DNA from: an uncultured bacterium
GTDB taxonomy: Bacteria > Cyanobacteriota > Vampirovibrionia > Gastranaerophilales > Gastranaerophilaceae
Reading direction: 5' to 3'
NCBI GenBank assembly: GCA_902489575.1
Contig: CABUAQ010000002.1
Location: 1 to 55,236 of the forward strand
DNA: 55,236 bases
Part shown: positions 1 through 8,946 of the stretch, piece after piece
Layout: each line of letters opens with the position of its first letter
Position numbering within the stretch: position 1 is the first letter of the stretch
Made by a program: the position numbers and the translations under genes
The notes under the pieces: model-generated
Database searches by the model: none
What the model saw: only the letters and a program-made list of their open reading frames with translations
What the model was told of the DNA's origin: nothing

Positions 1-108
1 CGTGATCATATTCATAAGGTTATAAACTCTGTTGCTTTGGATTGCATGCGTCAAATTAAAAAGACATTTGATCCTAATAATATTTTGAACCCTTATAAGA
101 TTTTCTAA
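1..108 (+). CDS. C-terminal end of FAD-linked oxidase (GlcD-like), partial
   Basis: The first 36 codons are open from the window edge and stop with TAA at 106-108. The last residues read IKKTFDPNNILNPYKIF, which matches the conserved C-terminus of GlcD/D-lactate dehydrogenase-type FAD-linked oxidases (a motif of the type K-x-x-FDPxxILNPGKIF). Only the tail is present, so substrate and start cannot be judged. This is a family-level call from a short motif. Confidence 0.7.
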   Translation, partial: RDHIHKVINSVALDCMRQIKKTFDPNNILNPYKIF

Positions 109-126
109 TTGTCAGGTGCCGCGTAA

Positions 127-951
127 ATGATGGAAGCTAAAGAGTTAATTAAGTATTTTAAAAGTTTAGGAATAGAGGTTCATACATCTACTAAGGCACG
201 CGGTCATCAAGGATTTTTTTTGAAAAACCGAATAGATATTTCCAAAAATATTTTGCCTGAAAAACTTGTTCCTACGCTGCTGCATGAGTTTGCCCATTAT
301 GTTCATTCGAAACTTGAATCAGGTATAGCAAAATCAGGAGGCTCATTGGAAGTATTATTTAATTGTACTGGTGCAGATGCTGTAGAATTTGAGAATGAAC
401 TTTTGCGAGTGACTTATTTTGTTGATTCCAATTCAAAATGTGATAAGTTGTATATTCATAAAAAAGTTATAAAAGATAAAATTTTAGAATATGAAAGAAT
501 AATTAAATCCGGATATCCAGAGTTTATGCGTTCTAAAAATTTCAAAGAATTTGATAAGTATATAAAAAATTCAAAGGCTAAATATCTTTTAAAATATGAC
601 AGAGTTAAATTGATTGTGGGTGTTTTATTAAAAAAAACCGAGTTTTTTTCAATTGACAATATCGAAAAAGATTTTTCTGATATGAAACCTGAATTTGCGG
701 CATATATAAGATTAAAGTCGTGTCAAAAGCGTTTGAGAAAAATTTCTGCAAGAATTAACAGATATAGAAAATATTATTCTACTCCTGCTGAATTGTTTGC
801 AAGATTTATTGAGGGGCTGTATTTAGACCCTGAACGGGTTAAATTTGCAGCCCCTCGTGTATATGATAAGTTTTTTAAGTTGTTAAAGTCGGAATATTAT
901 CCGGATTTAGCTAAGGCTTTTGATATTTTTTACAGTCCGGTAAGTTTATAA
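127..951 (+). CDS. hypothetical protein with HEXXH zinc-peptidase-like motif
   Basis: A 274-residue protein of unknown function. Residues 53-57 read HEFAH inside a LLHEFAHYVHS context, the form of an HEXXH metallopeptidase motif as seen in ImmA/IrrE-like and other small gluzincins. The remainder is Lys/Tyr-rich and predicted soluble, with no signal peptide. A C-terminal stretch contains TPAELFARFIEG, which could supply the third zinc ligand (Glu), as in ImmA-type proteins where a Glu follows the HEXXH distally. The first two codons are both ATG and no good Shine-Dalgarno is visible. Its 3' end overlaps the convergent zinc-ribbon gene by 22 bases. Peptidase activity is inference. Confidence 0.6.
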   Translation: MMEAKELIKYFKSLGIEVHTSTKARGHQGFFLKNRIDISKNILPEKLVPTLLHEFAHYVHSKLESGIAKSGGSLEVLFNCTGADAVEFENELLRVTYFVDSNSKCDKLYIHKKVIKDKILEYERIIKSGYPEFMRSKNFKEFDKYIKNSKAKYLLKYDRVKLIVGVLLKKTEFFSIDNIEKDFSDMKPEFAAYIRLKSCQKRLRKISARINRYRKYYSTPAELFARFIEGLYLDPERVKFAAPRVYDKFFKLLKSEYYPDLAKAFDIFYSPVSL

Positions 952-1445
952 AATAATTTTCTGGTTGCGGTTCTGTGCGGAATAATTTCTGAATAAATTC
1001 TGTCCTGTTCTGCAAGTTCGTGTCCTATTTCTTTATATACATAGCGGAGAATATCTTCATCTCTTTGTTCATCGGTATCATATTCCGCTCTGATTTTTAC
1101 AAGTTCGGAATTGTCTAAAAATTTGCCGCCGCAACTGTAACAATCATCAACTTCTATTGTTTTGTGGATGCTTGAATGGTTTTTCACCATTTTTGCACCG
1201 CAGTTAGGGCAAAATCTTTCCTTGGTAGTGTCTACTTTTTCGAATGTTCTGCCTTCAAGTTTTTCAGATGCTTTTGAAATATCTTCATCTTTTTCGTTAA
1301 AGCTATCAAATTCACGATTATCAAAATAAATTCCTCCGCAGCCTTCTGTGCAAATGTCAAGGTTTATTCCCTGTGCAGGAATGTAAATTTTTTCCATATC
1401 TTTGCCGCAAGCAGGGCATTTTAAAGTTTTTTGTGTGTCAGCCAT
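930..1445 (-). CDS. double TFIIB-type zinc-ribbon protein
   Basis: A 171-residue soluble protein with two copies of the zf-TFIIB-like zinc ribbon. The first is near residues 10-48 (CPACG ... CTEGCGGIYFDNREF) and the second near residues 79-115 (CPNCG ... CYSCGGKFLDNSEL). Each has the CPxCG/CxxCGGxxxD pattern of this family, whose molecular role is not established. The rest is charged and helical. It is divergent from the HD-GYP gene and overlaps the tail of the upstream plus-strand gene. Confidence 0.75.
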   Translation of the reverse strand: MADTQKTLKCPACGKDMEKIYIPAQGINLDICTEGCGGIYFDNREFDSFNEKDEDISKASEKLEGRTFEKVDTTKERFCPNCGAKMVKNHSSIHKTIEVDDCYSCGGKFLDNSELVKIRAEYDTDEQRDEDILRYVYKEIGHELAEQDRIYSEIIPHRTATRKLFYKLTGL

Positions 1446-1546
1446 AATTTAACCTTTCATACTTTACTTCATCTTTATAATTTACAACTGTATTTGCTAC
1501 TTTTCATCATACAGGCATATTATTTTGAAAAAATATGTAAAAACCT

Positions 1547-1575
1547 TTGTATTAATTGGGAAAATATTGTACAAT
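1547..1575 (+). promoter_or_regulatory. sigma-70-type promoter for the HD-GYP gene
   Basis: TTGTAT at 1547-1552 and TACAAT at 1570-1575 are separated by 17 bases. The site lies inside the longest possible reading frame (TTG at 1525), which argues that translation begins downstream at ATG 1594. Confidence 0.5.
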
Positions 1576-1593
1576 ATATTAAAAGGTAGAAAT

Positions 1594-3330
1594 ATGACAG
1601 AAGGAATTTTACATAAAGAAGAGGCTGAAAAACTTATTCAACAAGGGTTTGGATTGATCGATGAAAAAGATTACACGCAGGCCAGAGTCTGCGTAGATAA
1701 AGCTTACGATTACTTCAAACAAGACGGGTTTATTGAAGGAATTTCAATATGTCTTAGTTTGATTGCGTTCTTAGACTACTCGGAAGATAAAAATAAGTAC
1801 GAATCTGCAATGGCGCTTGTTGGTGACGGAACATATATGGCAAAACGTTCTTCTAATGATTCTGCGCTTCTGGTTAATGAACTTATTTTAGGGAATATAA
1901 ATTTTTCCGAAAATAATAAAGATGTTGCTCTGATACATTACAATAATGCTTTAAAGCTAGCGGTGGAAGAGGATAAGTATTCATTATCCGATATAATAAA
2001 TACAAGAATTCGTCAGCTTCAAAATAATATGGATTATTCGCTTCCGACAAAGAGTGATCCGCTTGTTTCACTAGTTAAAATCAGTCGCTCTATTACTGCA
2101 TTAACTGATATAGATGAGCTTTTGCGGGTAATTGCGGAAGAAACTAAAAATGCGATACAAGCAGACAGGTGTACGGTATTTTTGTGGGATAAGGACACAG
2201 ATGAATTATGGTCCAAAGTGGCACTCGGGCTTGATTCCAGTCAGGAAATACGTTTTCCTGCCGATAAAGGACTCGCTGGATATGTGGTTAAGACCGGAGA
2301 GTCTTTGAATATTGTAGATGCTTATAATGATTCAAGATTTAATCCTGAAGTTGATACTAAAACAGGTTACAGAACAAAAACTATTTTGTGCATGCCGATT
2401 ATGAACAATAATCGTGAGATTATCGGTGCTTTTCAGGTTATAAATAAGATTGATGGTGTATTTACAAAAAATGATGAAGATTTGCTTGTTGCAATTGGCG
2501 GCAGTGCAAGTATTGCATTAGAAAATGCACAGCTCTTTGACAAACAGCTTCAAATGTATCATGAACAAAAAGTTCTTTTTGAAAGTTTTATTGATACACT
2601 GGCTACTTCTATTGATGCCCGTGATAAAATTACTGCAGGACATTCTACAAGAGTTCGATTATATTCAACACTTCTTGCAAAGGCAATAGGTATGGAGTCT
2701 AAGGATATAAGTTTACTGGAGAAAGCTGCAATCCTTCATGATATTGGGAAAATCGGGATTAGGGATTCTGTTTTGCAAAAAGATGGAAAACTTACAGACG
2801 AAGAGTACAAGCATATTCAGGAACATGTAAGAATTACTCATAATATTTTGAATAAGATTTATATGTCGCCTGATTTCAGAATTATTACTGAAATGGCTTG
2901 TTCGCATCATGAAAAATGGGACGGGACGGGGTATTACAGACATCTAAAGGGAGAAGAGATTACTCTTGGAGGCAGAATACTTGCTGTTGCTGATGTTTTT
3001 GATGCTATTACATCAAAGCGTCACTACCGTGATAAGATGCCTATTGTAAATGTTATTGATATTTTGCTTAAAGGCGCGGGTTCTCATTTTGATAAGAATC
3101 TTGTTGATACGTTCTTGTCAATTCCTGTTGATAAAATTGTCAGAGTGTTTTTATCAGAATCTCATGGTAAAATAGAACCGGATGATGAATTGATTTTAAG
3201 CAAATATGATTTATTATCTATATATAATTTTGGGACTTCTGAATCAGTTTCAGACAGTGATAAGATGATTGTTGAACTGTTTAATACTTATTATACAGGC
3301 AATAAAAATGAAAAAGGGGAGGAGGCTTGA
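1594..3330 (+). CDS. GAF / HD-GYP cyclic-di-GMP phosphodiesterase-like protein
   Basis: A 578-residue cytoplasmic signalling protein. ATG 1594 is chosen over TTG 1525 because it follows AAAAGG and a promoter lies between the two. The N-terminal ~140 residues are TPR-like helices, a GAF domain spans about 167-312, and an HD-GYP domain spans about 335-510 with HD at residues 382-383 (ILHDIGKIG) and HHEKWDGTGY from 438. HD-GYP enzymes hydrolyse cyclic-di-GMP. The signature here ends GYY rather than GYP, a conservative-looking deviation beside otherwise complete metal ligands. The next gene starts directly after its stop and its ribosome-binding site lies inside this gene, so the two are probably translationally coupled. 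Confidence 0.85.
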   Translation: MTEGILHKEEAEKLIQQGFGLIDEKDYTQARVCVDKAYDYFKQDGFIEGISICLSLIAFLDYSEDKNKYESAMALVGDGTYMAKRSSNDSALLVNELILGNINFSENNKDVALIHYNNALKLAVEEDKYSLSDIINTRIRQLQNNMDYSLPTKSDPLVSLVKISRSITALTDIDELLRVIAEETKNAIQADRCTVFLWDKDTDELWSKVALGLDSSQEIRFPADKGLAGYVVKTGESLNIVDAYNDSRFNPEVDTKTGYRTKTILCMPIMNNNREIIGAFQVINKIDGVFTKNDEDLLVAIGGSASIALENAQLFDKQLQMYHEQKVLFESFIDTLATSIDARDKITAGHSTRVRLYSTLLAKAIGMESKDISLLEKAAILHDIGKIGIRDSVLQKDGKLTDEEYKHIQEHVRITHNILNKIYMSPDFRIITEMACSHHEKWDGTGYYRHLKGEEITLGGRILAVADVFDAITSKRHYRDKMPIVNVIDILLKGAGSHFDKNLVDTFLSIPVDKIVRVFLSESHGKIEPDDELILSKYDLLSIYNFGTSESVSDSDKMIVELFNTYYTGNKNEKGEEA

Positions 3331-3331
3331 T

Positions 3332-4876
3332 TTGAAAAAAATATTGGTTATTTCGATTGTGTTATCTTCTTTTTCAATAAATTCAGTTATGGCATTTGAC
3401 TTTAATTCTATCAAACCCGTTGATCCGCTGCGCGGGAGTGCCGATACTTATCAGGAAGTTGTTAATCAACCTTCTTTTGAGCTAAAAAAAGGAACACTTA
3501 CCCGTAATGCAATTAAAAACCAGTATACAATTGCTATGGATAAGTTTATGCAGGCAAATGTCAGGTCTTCATATCAGGATTTTAAGATGCTGATTGATAA
3601 TGTTGTGCCAAATGATTATATTTATATGCGCTTAACTCAGGAAATGGCTGCAATAGGTTTCTTTTCTCTTGCAGAATTGTCTATGTCTAAAATAAATGAT
3701 AATGAAATATCTTCACTGTTGGAGGAGGATGTAAAAAATTATTATTTCCCGAATTATACTCTAACATTTAAGGATCAAATGTATTTGGCTGAGATTTTTT
3801 CAAATATTATGTATAATGACCAAAGCCGTGAAGCTACAAGTGAGTTGATGAAAAATGTTTCGTTATTAACTGATTCGGACTATGCAAATTATCTGGTTGC
3901 ATTTGGAAGTATGAAAAACGGTGATATAAAACAAGCTTCAAAATCTATAGATACCGCTATTTCTAAAAATCCGAAGAACTTAAATTATAAAAGACTCAGG
4001 GCAGAAATTTATTCTCAGTCCAATAAACCTCAGGACGGGGTTAAACATTTAAATGATTTAGACTTTGATGATATTAATACCGTTGTTTTTGATAATGAAC
4101 TTCATTCATCTCAGCAGTATATTTTGTACAAAGCTGCAAAAAATGATTATTGGAAGAAATATCATTTGGCATATTATTATTATGACGAAAAAGAGTTGAA
4201 TAAAGCTGTCAGAGTGTTACAAACGTCTATAAGCGGAAAGAAGAATATTAATGAAGAGGTATATGCTCTTACAGCACAGGTTTATTATGATATGAAGGAG
4301 TTTGAAAAGGCTCAGGATTATGCTCTGAAGGCTATTGATATTGATCCTTCTAATCCTAAAGCTCTGATTGTGCTTGGTAATATTGCTAAAAGGAATAAGG
4401 ATTTAAAACTTGCGGAGTCTTATTATAAAAAAGCTGTTTCAAAAGATGATACGCATACTGCGGAAATTAAGCTTGCTCAGGTGTATGAAAAATTGAATAA
4501 TATTAAAAAGGCAAAAGATATTTATTCAAAGGTTCTAAGAGTAAGTTCAAAGGCTTATGAAGCTTACTATCAAATGGCATTACTTGATAAGGATAGAGAA
4601 GAAGCTTATTTGAAAAAGACACTCGCTATAAATCCTAATTTTAAAGATGGCTGGATAGATCTTGCCCGTTTGGAAATCAATAAGGATTCTTATGACAAAG
4701 CATTGACTTATCTTGGTATTGCAAAATATATTGATGATAATGATTATAGATATTATTATTATTTGGGGCTTGTTTTGAAAAATAAGGGACTTACTGCGGA
4801 AGCAGATAAAAATTTTGAAAAAAGTTTGAATATAAATCCTGATTATGATTTAGCTAAAGAGGAAATGAAGATATGA
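3332..4876 (+). CDS. secreted tetratricopeptide-repeat protein
   Basis: TTG 3332 is preferred as start: the strong ribosome-binding sequence GGGAGGAGG lies at 3317-3325, six bases upstream, and this start gives a clean signal peptide (KKILVISIVLSSFSINSVMA, then FDF). The mature protein (514-residue precursor) is a chain of TPR repeats, clearest in the C-terminal half, where A/Y/P-spaced repeats such as AKDYA..AIDIDPSNPKAL and KNFEKSLNINPDYD occur. It is predicted to be a periplasmic or surface-exposed scaffold. Its stop overlaps the start of the next gene (ATGA at 4873-4876), so it sits in an operon with the HD-GYP protein and a response regulator. Partners are unknown. Confidence 0.8.
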   Translation: MKKILVISIVLSSFSINSVMAFDFNSIKPVDPLRGSADTYQEVVNQPSFELKKGTLTRNAIKNQYTIAMDKFMQANVRSSYQDFKMLIDNVVPNDYIYMRLTQEMAAIGFFSLAELSMSKINDNEISSLLEEDVKNYYFPNYTLTFKDQMYLAEIFSNIMYNDQSREATSELMKNVSLLTDSDYANYLVAFGSMKNGDIKQASKSIDTAISKNPKNLNYKRLRAEIYSQSNKPQDGVKHLNDLDFDDINTVVFDNELHSSQQYILYKAAKNDYWKKYHLAYYYYDEKELNKAVRVLQTSISGKKNINEEVYALTAQVYYDMKEFEKAQDYALKAIDIDPSNPKALIVLGNIAKRNKDLKLAESYYKKAVSKDDTHTAEIKLAQVYEKLNNIKKAKDIYSKVLRVSSKAYEAYYQMALLDKDREEAYLKKTLAINPNFKDGWIDLARLEINKDSYDKALTYLGIAKYIDDNDYRYYYYLGLVLKNKGLTAEADKNFEKSLNINPDYDLAKEEMKI

Positions 4877-5523
4877 AGAAAAATATATTAATTGTTGAGG
4901 ACCATGAATTAACAAGATTTGGTTTGAAAACGACATTTGAGGATGTTGATTATGTAGGGGTAATTTATGAAGCATCATCTGCGGAGGACGCTCTTGAGAT
5001 TTTTAAAAATAACCCGGTTGATATTGTAATTATGGATTTGGGTCTTCCTAATATGAATGGTATTGATGCTACTCAGGCTATTCATTCAATAAATAAAGAT
5101 GCAAAAATTATTATTTTAACATCACACAATGATGAAAAAGAGGTTTTGAACAGTCTGAAAGCGGGTGCCAATGCTTACTGTTCAAAAGAAATAAACCTTC
5201 AAAGACTCGTAGAGGTAGTACAATCCGTTGCAGATGGTGCTGCGTGGTTTGATCCCAGTATTGCGCATATTGTTCTTCAGGCAAGTGCAAATTCGAAAGT
5301 AGCCGGCGAGTCAGAAACTTCTTATAAGAATTATGATTTGACCGCACGTGAAGCTCAAATTTTGAAACTTATGACAGAAGGGTACAGTAATATGGAAATT
5401 GCTCAACATCTGGTAATTAGTGTTAATACTACAAAAGCACATGTTGCAAGTATTTTACAAAAGCTAGAGGTTGATGACAGGTTGCAGGCGGCTTTGAAAG
5501 CTTTAAAATATAAAATTGTTTAA
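4873..5523 (+). CDS. NarL/LuxR-family response regulator
   Basis: A 216-residue two-domain response regulator. The receiver domain occupies about residues 3-120, with acidic pocket E9-D10, phosphoacceptor D55 (VIMDLGLPNMNG), T in LTSH and K in CSKE. A LuxR/GerE helix-turn-helix lies at about 150-212 (LTAREAQILKLMTEGYSNMEIA). Its ATG overlaps the stop of the TPR gene. No histidine kinase is adjacent, so its input is unknown. Confidence 0.9.
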   Translation: MKKNILIVEDHELTRFGLKTTFEDVDYVGVIYEASSAEDALEIFKNNPVDIVIMDLGLPNMNGIDATQAIHSINKDAKIIILTSHNDEKEVLNSLKAGANAYCSKEINLQRLVEVVQSVADGAAWFDPSIAHIVLQASANSKVAGESETSYKNYDLTAREAQILKLMTEGYSNMEIAQHLVISVNTTKAHVASILQKLEVDDRLQAALKALKYKIV

Positions 5524-5543
5524 TTCGGCAATGAGGTGGATTT

Positions 5544-6170
5544 ATGGCTGAGTTGACCAGGGTTTTGTTAGTTGATGATAATCCTAAATATATTGAAGAT
5601 GTCTTACCGTTTTATGGTTATGAAGTTGTGTGTGCAAATGATGGAGAGAAAGCACTTGAAATCCTAAATTCTGGAGCTGAATTTGATCTTGTTTTGCTTG
5701 ATGTCATGATGCCCGGATTAAACGGATGGGATACGTTAAAAGCTATAAGGAAAAGTCCTTTATTCAAAGATATCCCTGTGATTATGGTTACTGCAGCCGG
5801 TGAGGATAAAAGCATGATATCAGGACTTAAAATAGGTGCAGATGATTATATAGTAAAACCTTTTGTTCTGCCTAATCTTCTTGCTCGTATGGAAGCTGTT
5901 TTAAGACGTGTGAAACGAACTTGTGTAAAAGCTTCATTATCTAATGTTACAATTAATCAAATTAATAACTTCAAATCCTTGACTGAAAGGGAAAAAGATG
6001 TTTTATTATTAGTTACGCAGGGAGAAAGCAATAGTTCTATTGCCGATAAACTTTCGGTAAGTCAAATTACTGTTAAAACACATATGAACAGTATTTTCAA
6101 AAAGTTAAACGTAAAAAACCGAACACAGGCTGTCTTGCTTGCAATGCAGATGAATTTAGTAGAAAATTAA
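5544..6170 (+). CDS. response regulator with LuxR-type output domain
   Basis: A 208-residue regulator. The receiver spans about 5-120 with D11-D12, phosphoacceptor D53 (LLDVMMPGLNG), T in VTAAG and K in IVKPF. The receiver looks OmpR-like, whereas the output is a LuxR/GerE helix-turn-helix at about 145-205 (LTEREKDVLLLVTQGESNSSIA). It follows the first response regulator by 20 bases, with GAGGTGG upstream, and is probably co-transcribed. Two consecutive regulators of similar output type suggest a branched or hierarchical circuit; this is inference. Confidence 0.88.
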   Translation: MAELTRVLLVDDNPKYIEDVLPFYGYEVVCANDGEKALEILNSGAEFDLVLLDVMMPGLNGWDTLKAIRKSPLFKDIPVIMVTAAGEDKSMISGLKIGADDYIVKPFVLPNLLARMEAVLRRVKRTCVKASLSNVTINQINNFKSLTEREKDVLLLVTQGESNSSIADKLSVSQITVKTHMNSIFKKLNVKNRTQAVLLAMQMNLVEN

Positions 6171-6190
6171 TTAGTTTTAAGGAGATAAGA

Positions 6191-6721
6191 ATGTTAGATT
6201 ATACAAAAGAAGAATTATTATCTTTGATTCAAAGTACCCCGGAGAAATTTAACGAATGGAAAAAAGGCAGAGAAGATGTTGATCTTAGTGAAGTCGATTT
6301 TGCTAATATGGTTATCAAAGAAGTTGATTTTTCTGATGTTGATTTAAATTCAAGTTCTTTTTCGGATTGCAGCCTTTCACTTGTTAATTTTTATGGTGCT
6401 GATTTAACCGCTGTAGATTTTACAAGGGCAGTTGTTACGGAATGTGATTTTTCAGAAAGTATTTTAACTGGTGCTGACTGTAGTTATGCTGAAATGACCT
6501 ATTGTAATTTTACAGACTGTGATATGGCCGGTACCGTTTTATCAGAAACAATTTTAACAAGTTCTGATTTGAGTGCTGCAGAAAATTTAAGTTCAGCCAG
6601 ATACGATAGTGATACTGTTTGGCCGGATGATGATATGATGCCTGCAGAGTTTGATACTGCATATAAAGATGATTTGTCTTCATTGAAGGACGATGAAGAT
6701 TCTGTTGCAGAAGATTACTAA
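6191..6721 (+). CDS. pentapeptide-repeat protein with acidic tail
   Basis: A 176-residue protein. From about residue 33 to 135 it runs in A/S-D-L/F-x-x pentapeptide repeats (for example VDFSDVDL, ADLTAVDF, CDFSESIL, ADCSYAEM, SDLSAAEN), which fold into a right-handed quadrilateral beta-helix. The C-terminal 40 residues are strongly acidic. Starts 20 bases after the response regulator with AAGGAGA upstream. Pentapeptide proteins include DNA-mimic gyrase inhibitors, but nothing here shows that role. No signal peptide. Confidence 0.8.
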   Translation: MLDYTKEELLSLIQSTPEKFNEWKKGREDVDLSEVDFANMVIKEVDFSDVDLNSSSFSDCSLSLVNFYGADLTAVDFTRAVVTECDFSESILTGADCSYAEMTYCNFTDCDMAGTVLSETILTSSDLSAAENLSSARYDSDTVWPDDDMMPAEFDTAYKDDLSSLKDDEDSVAEDY

Positions 6722-6751
6722 ATTTTAGCGGTTAAAGATAAGGAGTCAATA

Positions 6752-7501
6752 ATGATAAAAGTTGCAGTGTGTGGCGCTTACGGGAAAATGGGCAGGGAAG
6801 TTTGCCAGGCGGTTGAACAAGATCCTTCAATGAAACTTGTTGCTAAAATTGATCTGCAGGGCAGTAATTGTAAGACTATTGAAGAAGCAAGATCCAGTAC
6901 GGAAATTGATGTTTTAATCGATTTTACACAGCCAAAGTCTATTTATGATAATGCAAAATACTGTATAAAAAATGGGATTAAAATTGTTGTTGGTACAACC
7001 GGTTTAAAGGATGATGAAATTGAATATTTGAAAAAAATTTCTTATGATTACAAAACGGGCTGTTTAATTGCTCCGAATTTTTCAACGGGTGCTGTTTTGA
7101 TGATGATGTTTTCAAAGATGGCTGCAAAATATTTTGATAATGCCGAGATAATAGAACTTCATCATAACCAGAAAAAAGACGCGCCATCCGGTACTGCGAT
7201 AAAAACAGCTTTAATGATGTCGCAGGTAAAAGAAACCTTCCAGAAAGGCAATTGTGCCGAAACTGAGACTATTCAGGGTGCCCGCGGCGGTGGTTCATAT
7301 TCTGATATCCGGATACATTCAGTTAGAATGCCGGGGTATATTGCTTCTCAAGAAGTAATTTTTGGTTCATCAGGACAAATTTTTAAAATTCGCCACGATT
7401 CTATGGATAGAAAATGCTATATGGATGGTGTTTTAATGGCTGTTAAACATGTTGTTGATAAAAATGATTTTGTTTATGGTTTGGAAAATATAATGGCTTA
7501 A
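6752..7501 (+). CDS. dapB: 4-hydroxy-tetrahydrodipicolinate reductase
   Basis: A 249-residue cytoplasmic enzyme of the diaminopimelate/lysine pathway that reduces 4-hydroxy-tetrahydrodipicolinate with NAD(P)H. The Rossmann motif CGAYGKMGREV starts at residue 7, DFTQP is near 57-61, GTTGL at 81-85, and the active-site signature ELHHNQKKDAPSGTA begins near 136, with the catalytic His pair and Lys conserved. Length is close to the family's usual 240-270. AAGGAG precedes the start. asd follows after 43 bases, so two aspartate-pathway steps are adjacent. Confidence 0.95.
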   Translation: MIKVAVCGAYGKMGREVCQAVEQDPSMKLVAKIDLQGSNCKTIEEARSSTEIDVLIDFTQPKSIYDNAKYCIKNGIKIVVGTTGLKDDEIEYLKKISYDYKTGCLIAPNFSTGAVLMMMFSKMAAKYFDNAEIIELHHNQKKDAPSGTAIKTALMMSQVKETFQKGNCAETETIQGARGGGSYSDIRIHSVRMPGYIASQEVIFGSSGQIFKIRHDSMDRKCYMDGVLMAVKHVVDKNDFVYGLENIMA

Positions 7502-7544
7502 TTGTTGTAGGTTATTTGATATTAGGAAAGGTTAGTTATAAATT

Positions 7545-8567
7545 ATGGCAAAACAAAAAGCAAATATTGCGATTTTAGGTGCGACAGGGGTTGTCGGTAG
7601 AGAAATTACTAAAATTGTTGATGAATTAAAAGTTGATTTTGGTTCAATAAAATTTTTATCAAGTGCAAAGAGTGCAGGTACAAAGATTGAATTTCAAGAC
7701 AGAGAATATACGGTAGAAGAAGCCAAACCTGAAAGTTTTGATGATGTAAATATCGTTTTGGCTTCAGCCGGTGGTTCAACTTCACAAAAATTCGCACCGG
7801 AGATTGTAAAACGCGGCGGAGTTTTGATTGATAATTCTTCAGCATTTAGAATGGATCCGAATGTACCATTGGTGATTGCTTATGTCAATGATGAAGATTT
7901 GAGGAAGCATAAAGGTATTATTGCAAATCCTAATTGTTCAACTTCTCAACTGATGCTTGTTTTAAAGCCATTACATGAAAAATATGGAATAAAAAGACTT
8001 ATTGTTTCTACATATCAAGCTGTATCAGGTGCCGGTTTAGCTGCAATTAACGAGTTAACCGAAAACACAAATGCAGCATTAAATAATAAAGATTTTGTTC
8101 CAAAGGCTTTTAAAAAGCCAATTGCTTTTAACGTAATCCCGCAGATTGATGTTTTCTGTGAAAATGGGTATACAAAAGAAGAAATGAAGGTTGCTAATGA
8201 AACTAAAAAAATTCTTCATCTTACGCAAGATTTGCCAATTTCTTGTACCGCAGCAAGGGTTCCTGTTTATAACGGGCACTCGGAAGCTGTAGATATTGAG
8301 TTTGATAAGCCGGTAAATCCGGATGATGTTCGTGATATTATGAGGAACTCATTTGGGATTAAAGTTATTGATAATACGGAAAATTTTGAATACCCAACAA
8401 CACGTGATGCCTCCGGCGTTGACCCTGTTTTTGTCGGTAGAATCAGAAAAAATTTAGCTTTTGAAAACGGTATTTCTTTATGGTGTGTTGCCGATAATAT
8501 TCGAATTGGGGCTGCTCTTAATACTGTAAGAATTTGTCAAAAAGTTATAGAAATGGATTTATTTTAG
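7545..8567 (+). CDS. asd: aspartate-semialdehyde dehydrogenase
   Basis: A 340-residue enzyme that makes aspartate semialdehyde from aspartyl phosphate, the branch point to lysine, threonine and methionine. NADP-binding GATGVVGRE is at residues 12-20, active-site Cys131 is in NPNCSTSQ, and the substrate-binding region and C-terminal RIG (NIRIGAALNTV) are present. Length is normal. AGGAAAGG lies upstream of ATG 7545. Follows dapB in what looks like one transcript. Confidence 0.95.
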   Translation: MAKQKANIAILGATGVVGREITKIVDELKVDFGSIKFLSSAKSAGTKIEFQDREYTVEEAKPESFDDVNIVLASAGGSTSQKFAPEIVKRGGVLIDNSSAFRMDPNVPLVIAYVNDEDLRKHKGIIANPNCSTSQLMLVLKPLHEKYGIKRLIVSTYQAVSGAGLAAINELTENTNAALNNKDFVPKAFKKPIAFNVIPQIDVFCENGYTKEEMKVANETKKILHLTQDLPISCTAARVPVYNGHSEAVDIEFDKPVNPDDVRDIMRNSFGIKVIDNTENFEYPTTRDASGVDPVFVGRIRKNLAFENGISLWCVADNIRIGAALNTVRICQKVIEMDLF

Positions 8568-8584
8568 AGATCGGACGGGAATGG

Positions 8585-8815
8585 ATGCATATTCAAAAAC
8601 TAACAATTGCCCCGCTTGTTTCAGGGTGTCAACAAACAGTTATTAAAAGACCTTCACCGGATATTGCAGGGCTTTTGATTAAAGAAAAACTAAGTTCTTG
8701 CTCCGGGTATGAACAAGGTAAGCTTCCAAGAGTTTTGAGAAAAATGTCTAAGACCTTAAAAGGTTTTATAAATCCTGAATATAAAGTTGTTAAAGAAAGA
8801 AAGTTTTCATTATAA
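8585..8815 (+). CDS. small hypothetical protein downstream of asd
   Basis: A 76-residue basic ORF immediately behind asd (stop 8565-8567). The longer frame would overlap asd from 8534; ATG 8585 follows GGACGGGA, a plausible ribosome-binding site. It contains KRPSPDIAGLLIKEKLSSC and ends in a Lys/Arg-rich tail, with no membrane segment. It is followed within 20 bases by a terminator, consistent with being the last gene of the dapB-asd transcript. No family is recognised; codon use resembles its neighbours. Confidence 0.5.
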   Translation: MHIQKLTIAPLVSGCQQTVIKRPSPDIAGLLIKEKLSSCSGYEQGKLPRVLRKMSKTLKGFINPEYKVVKERKFSL

Positions 8816-8833
8816 TTTTGAATTGCAAAACTA

Positions 8834-8868
8834 ACAAAAGGCCTTATATAAAGGTCTTTTGTTTTTTT
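8834..8868 (+). terminator. Rho-independent terminator after dapB-asd
   Basis: Arms 8834-8845 and 8851-8862 pair over 12 bases with one wobble, around a short loop (TATAT), followed by seven Ts. Confidence 0.85.
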
Positions 8869-8946
8869 AAATTATTACTTTTTGTTAATATTAAAAGTTA
8901 ATTAACCGTGTTTTGTGTATAATTAAAGAATTAGAGGGTATATTTT

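Noticed and set aside
3269..3331. Longer N-terminus for the TPR protein (starts at 3269 or 3308)
   Set aside because: These starts overlap the HD-GYP gene and bury the signal peptide, whereas TTG 3332 has a strong ribosome-binding site and an exact signal sequence.
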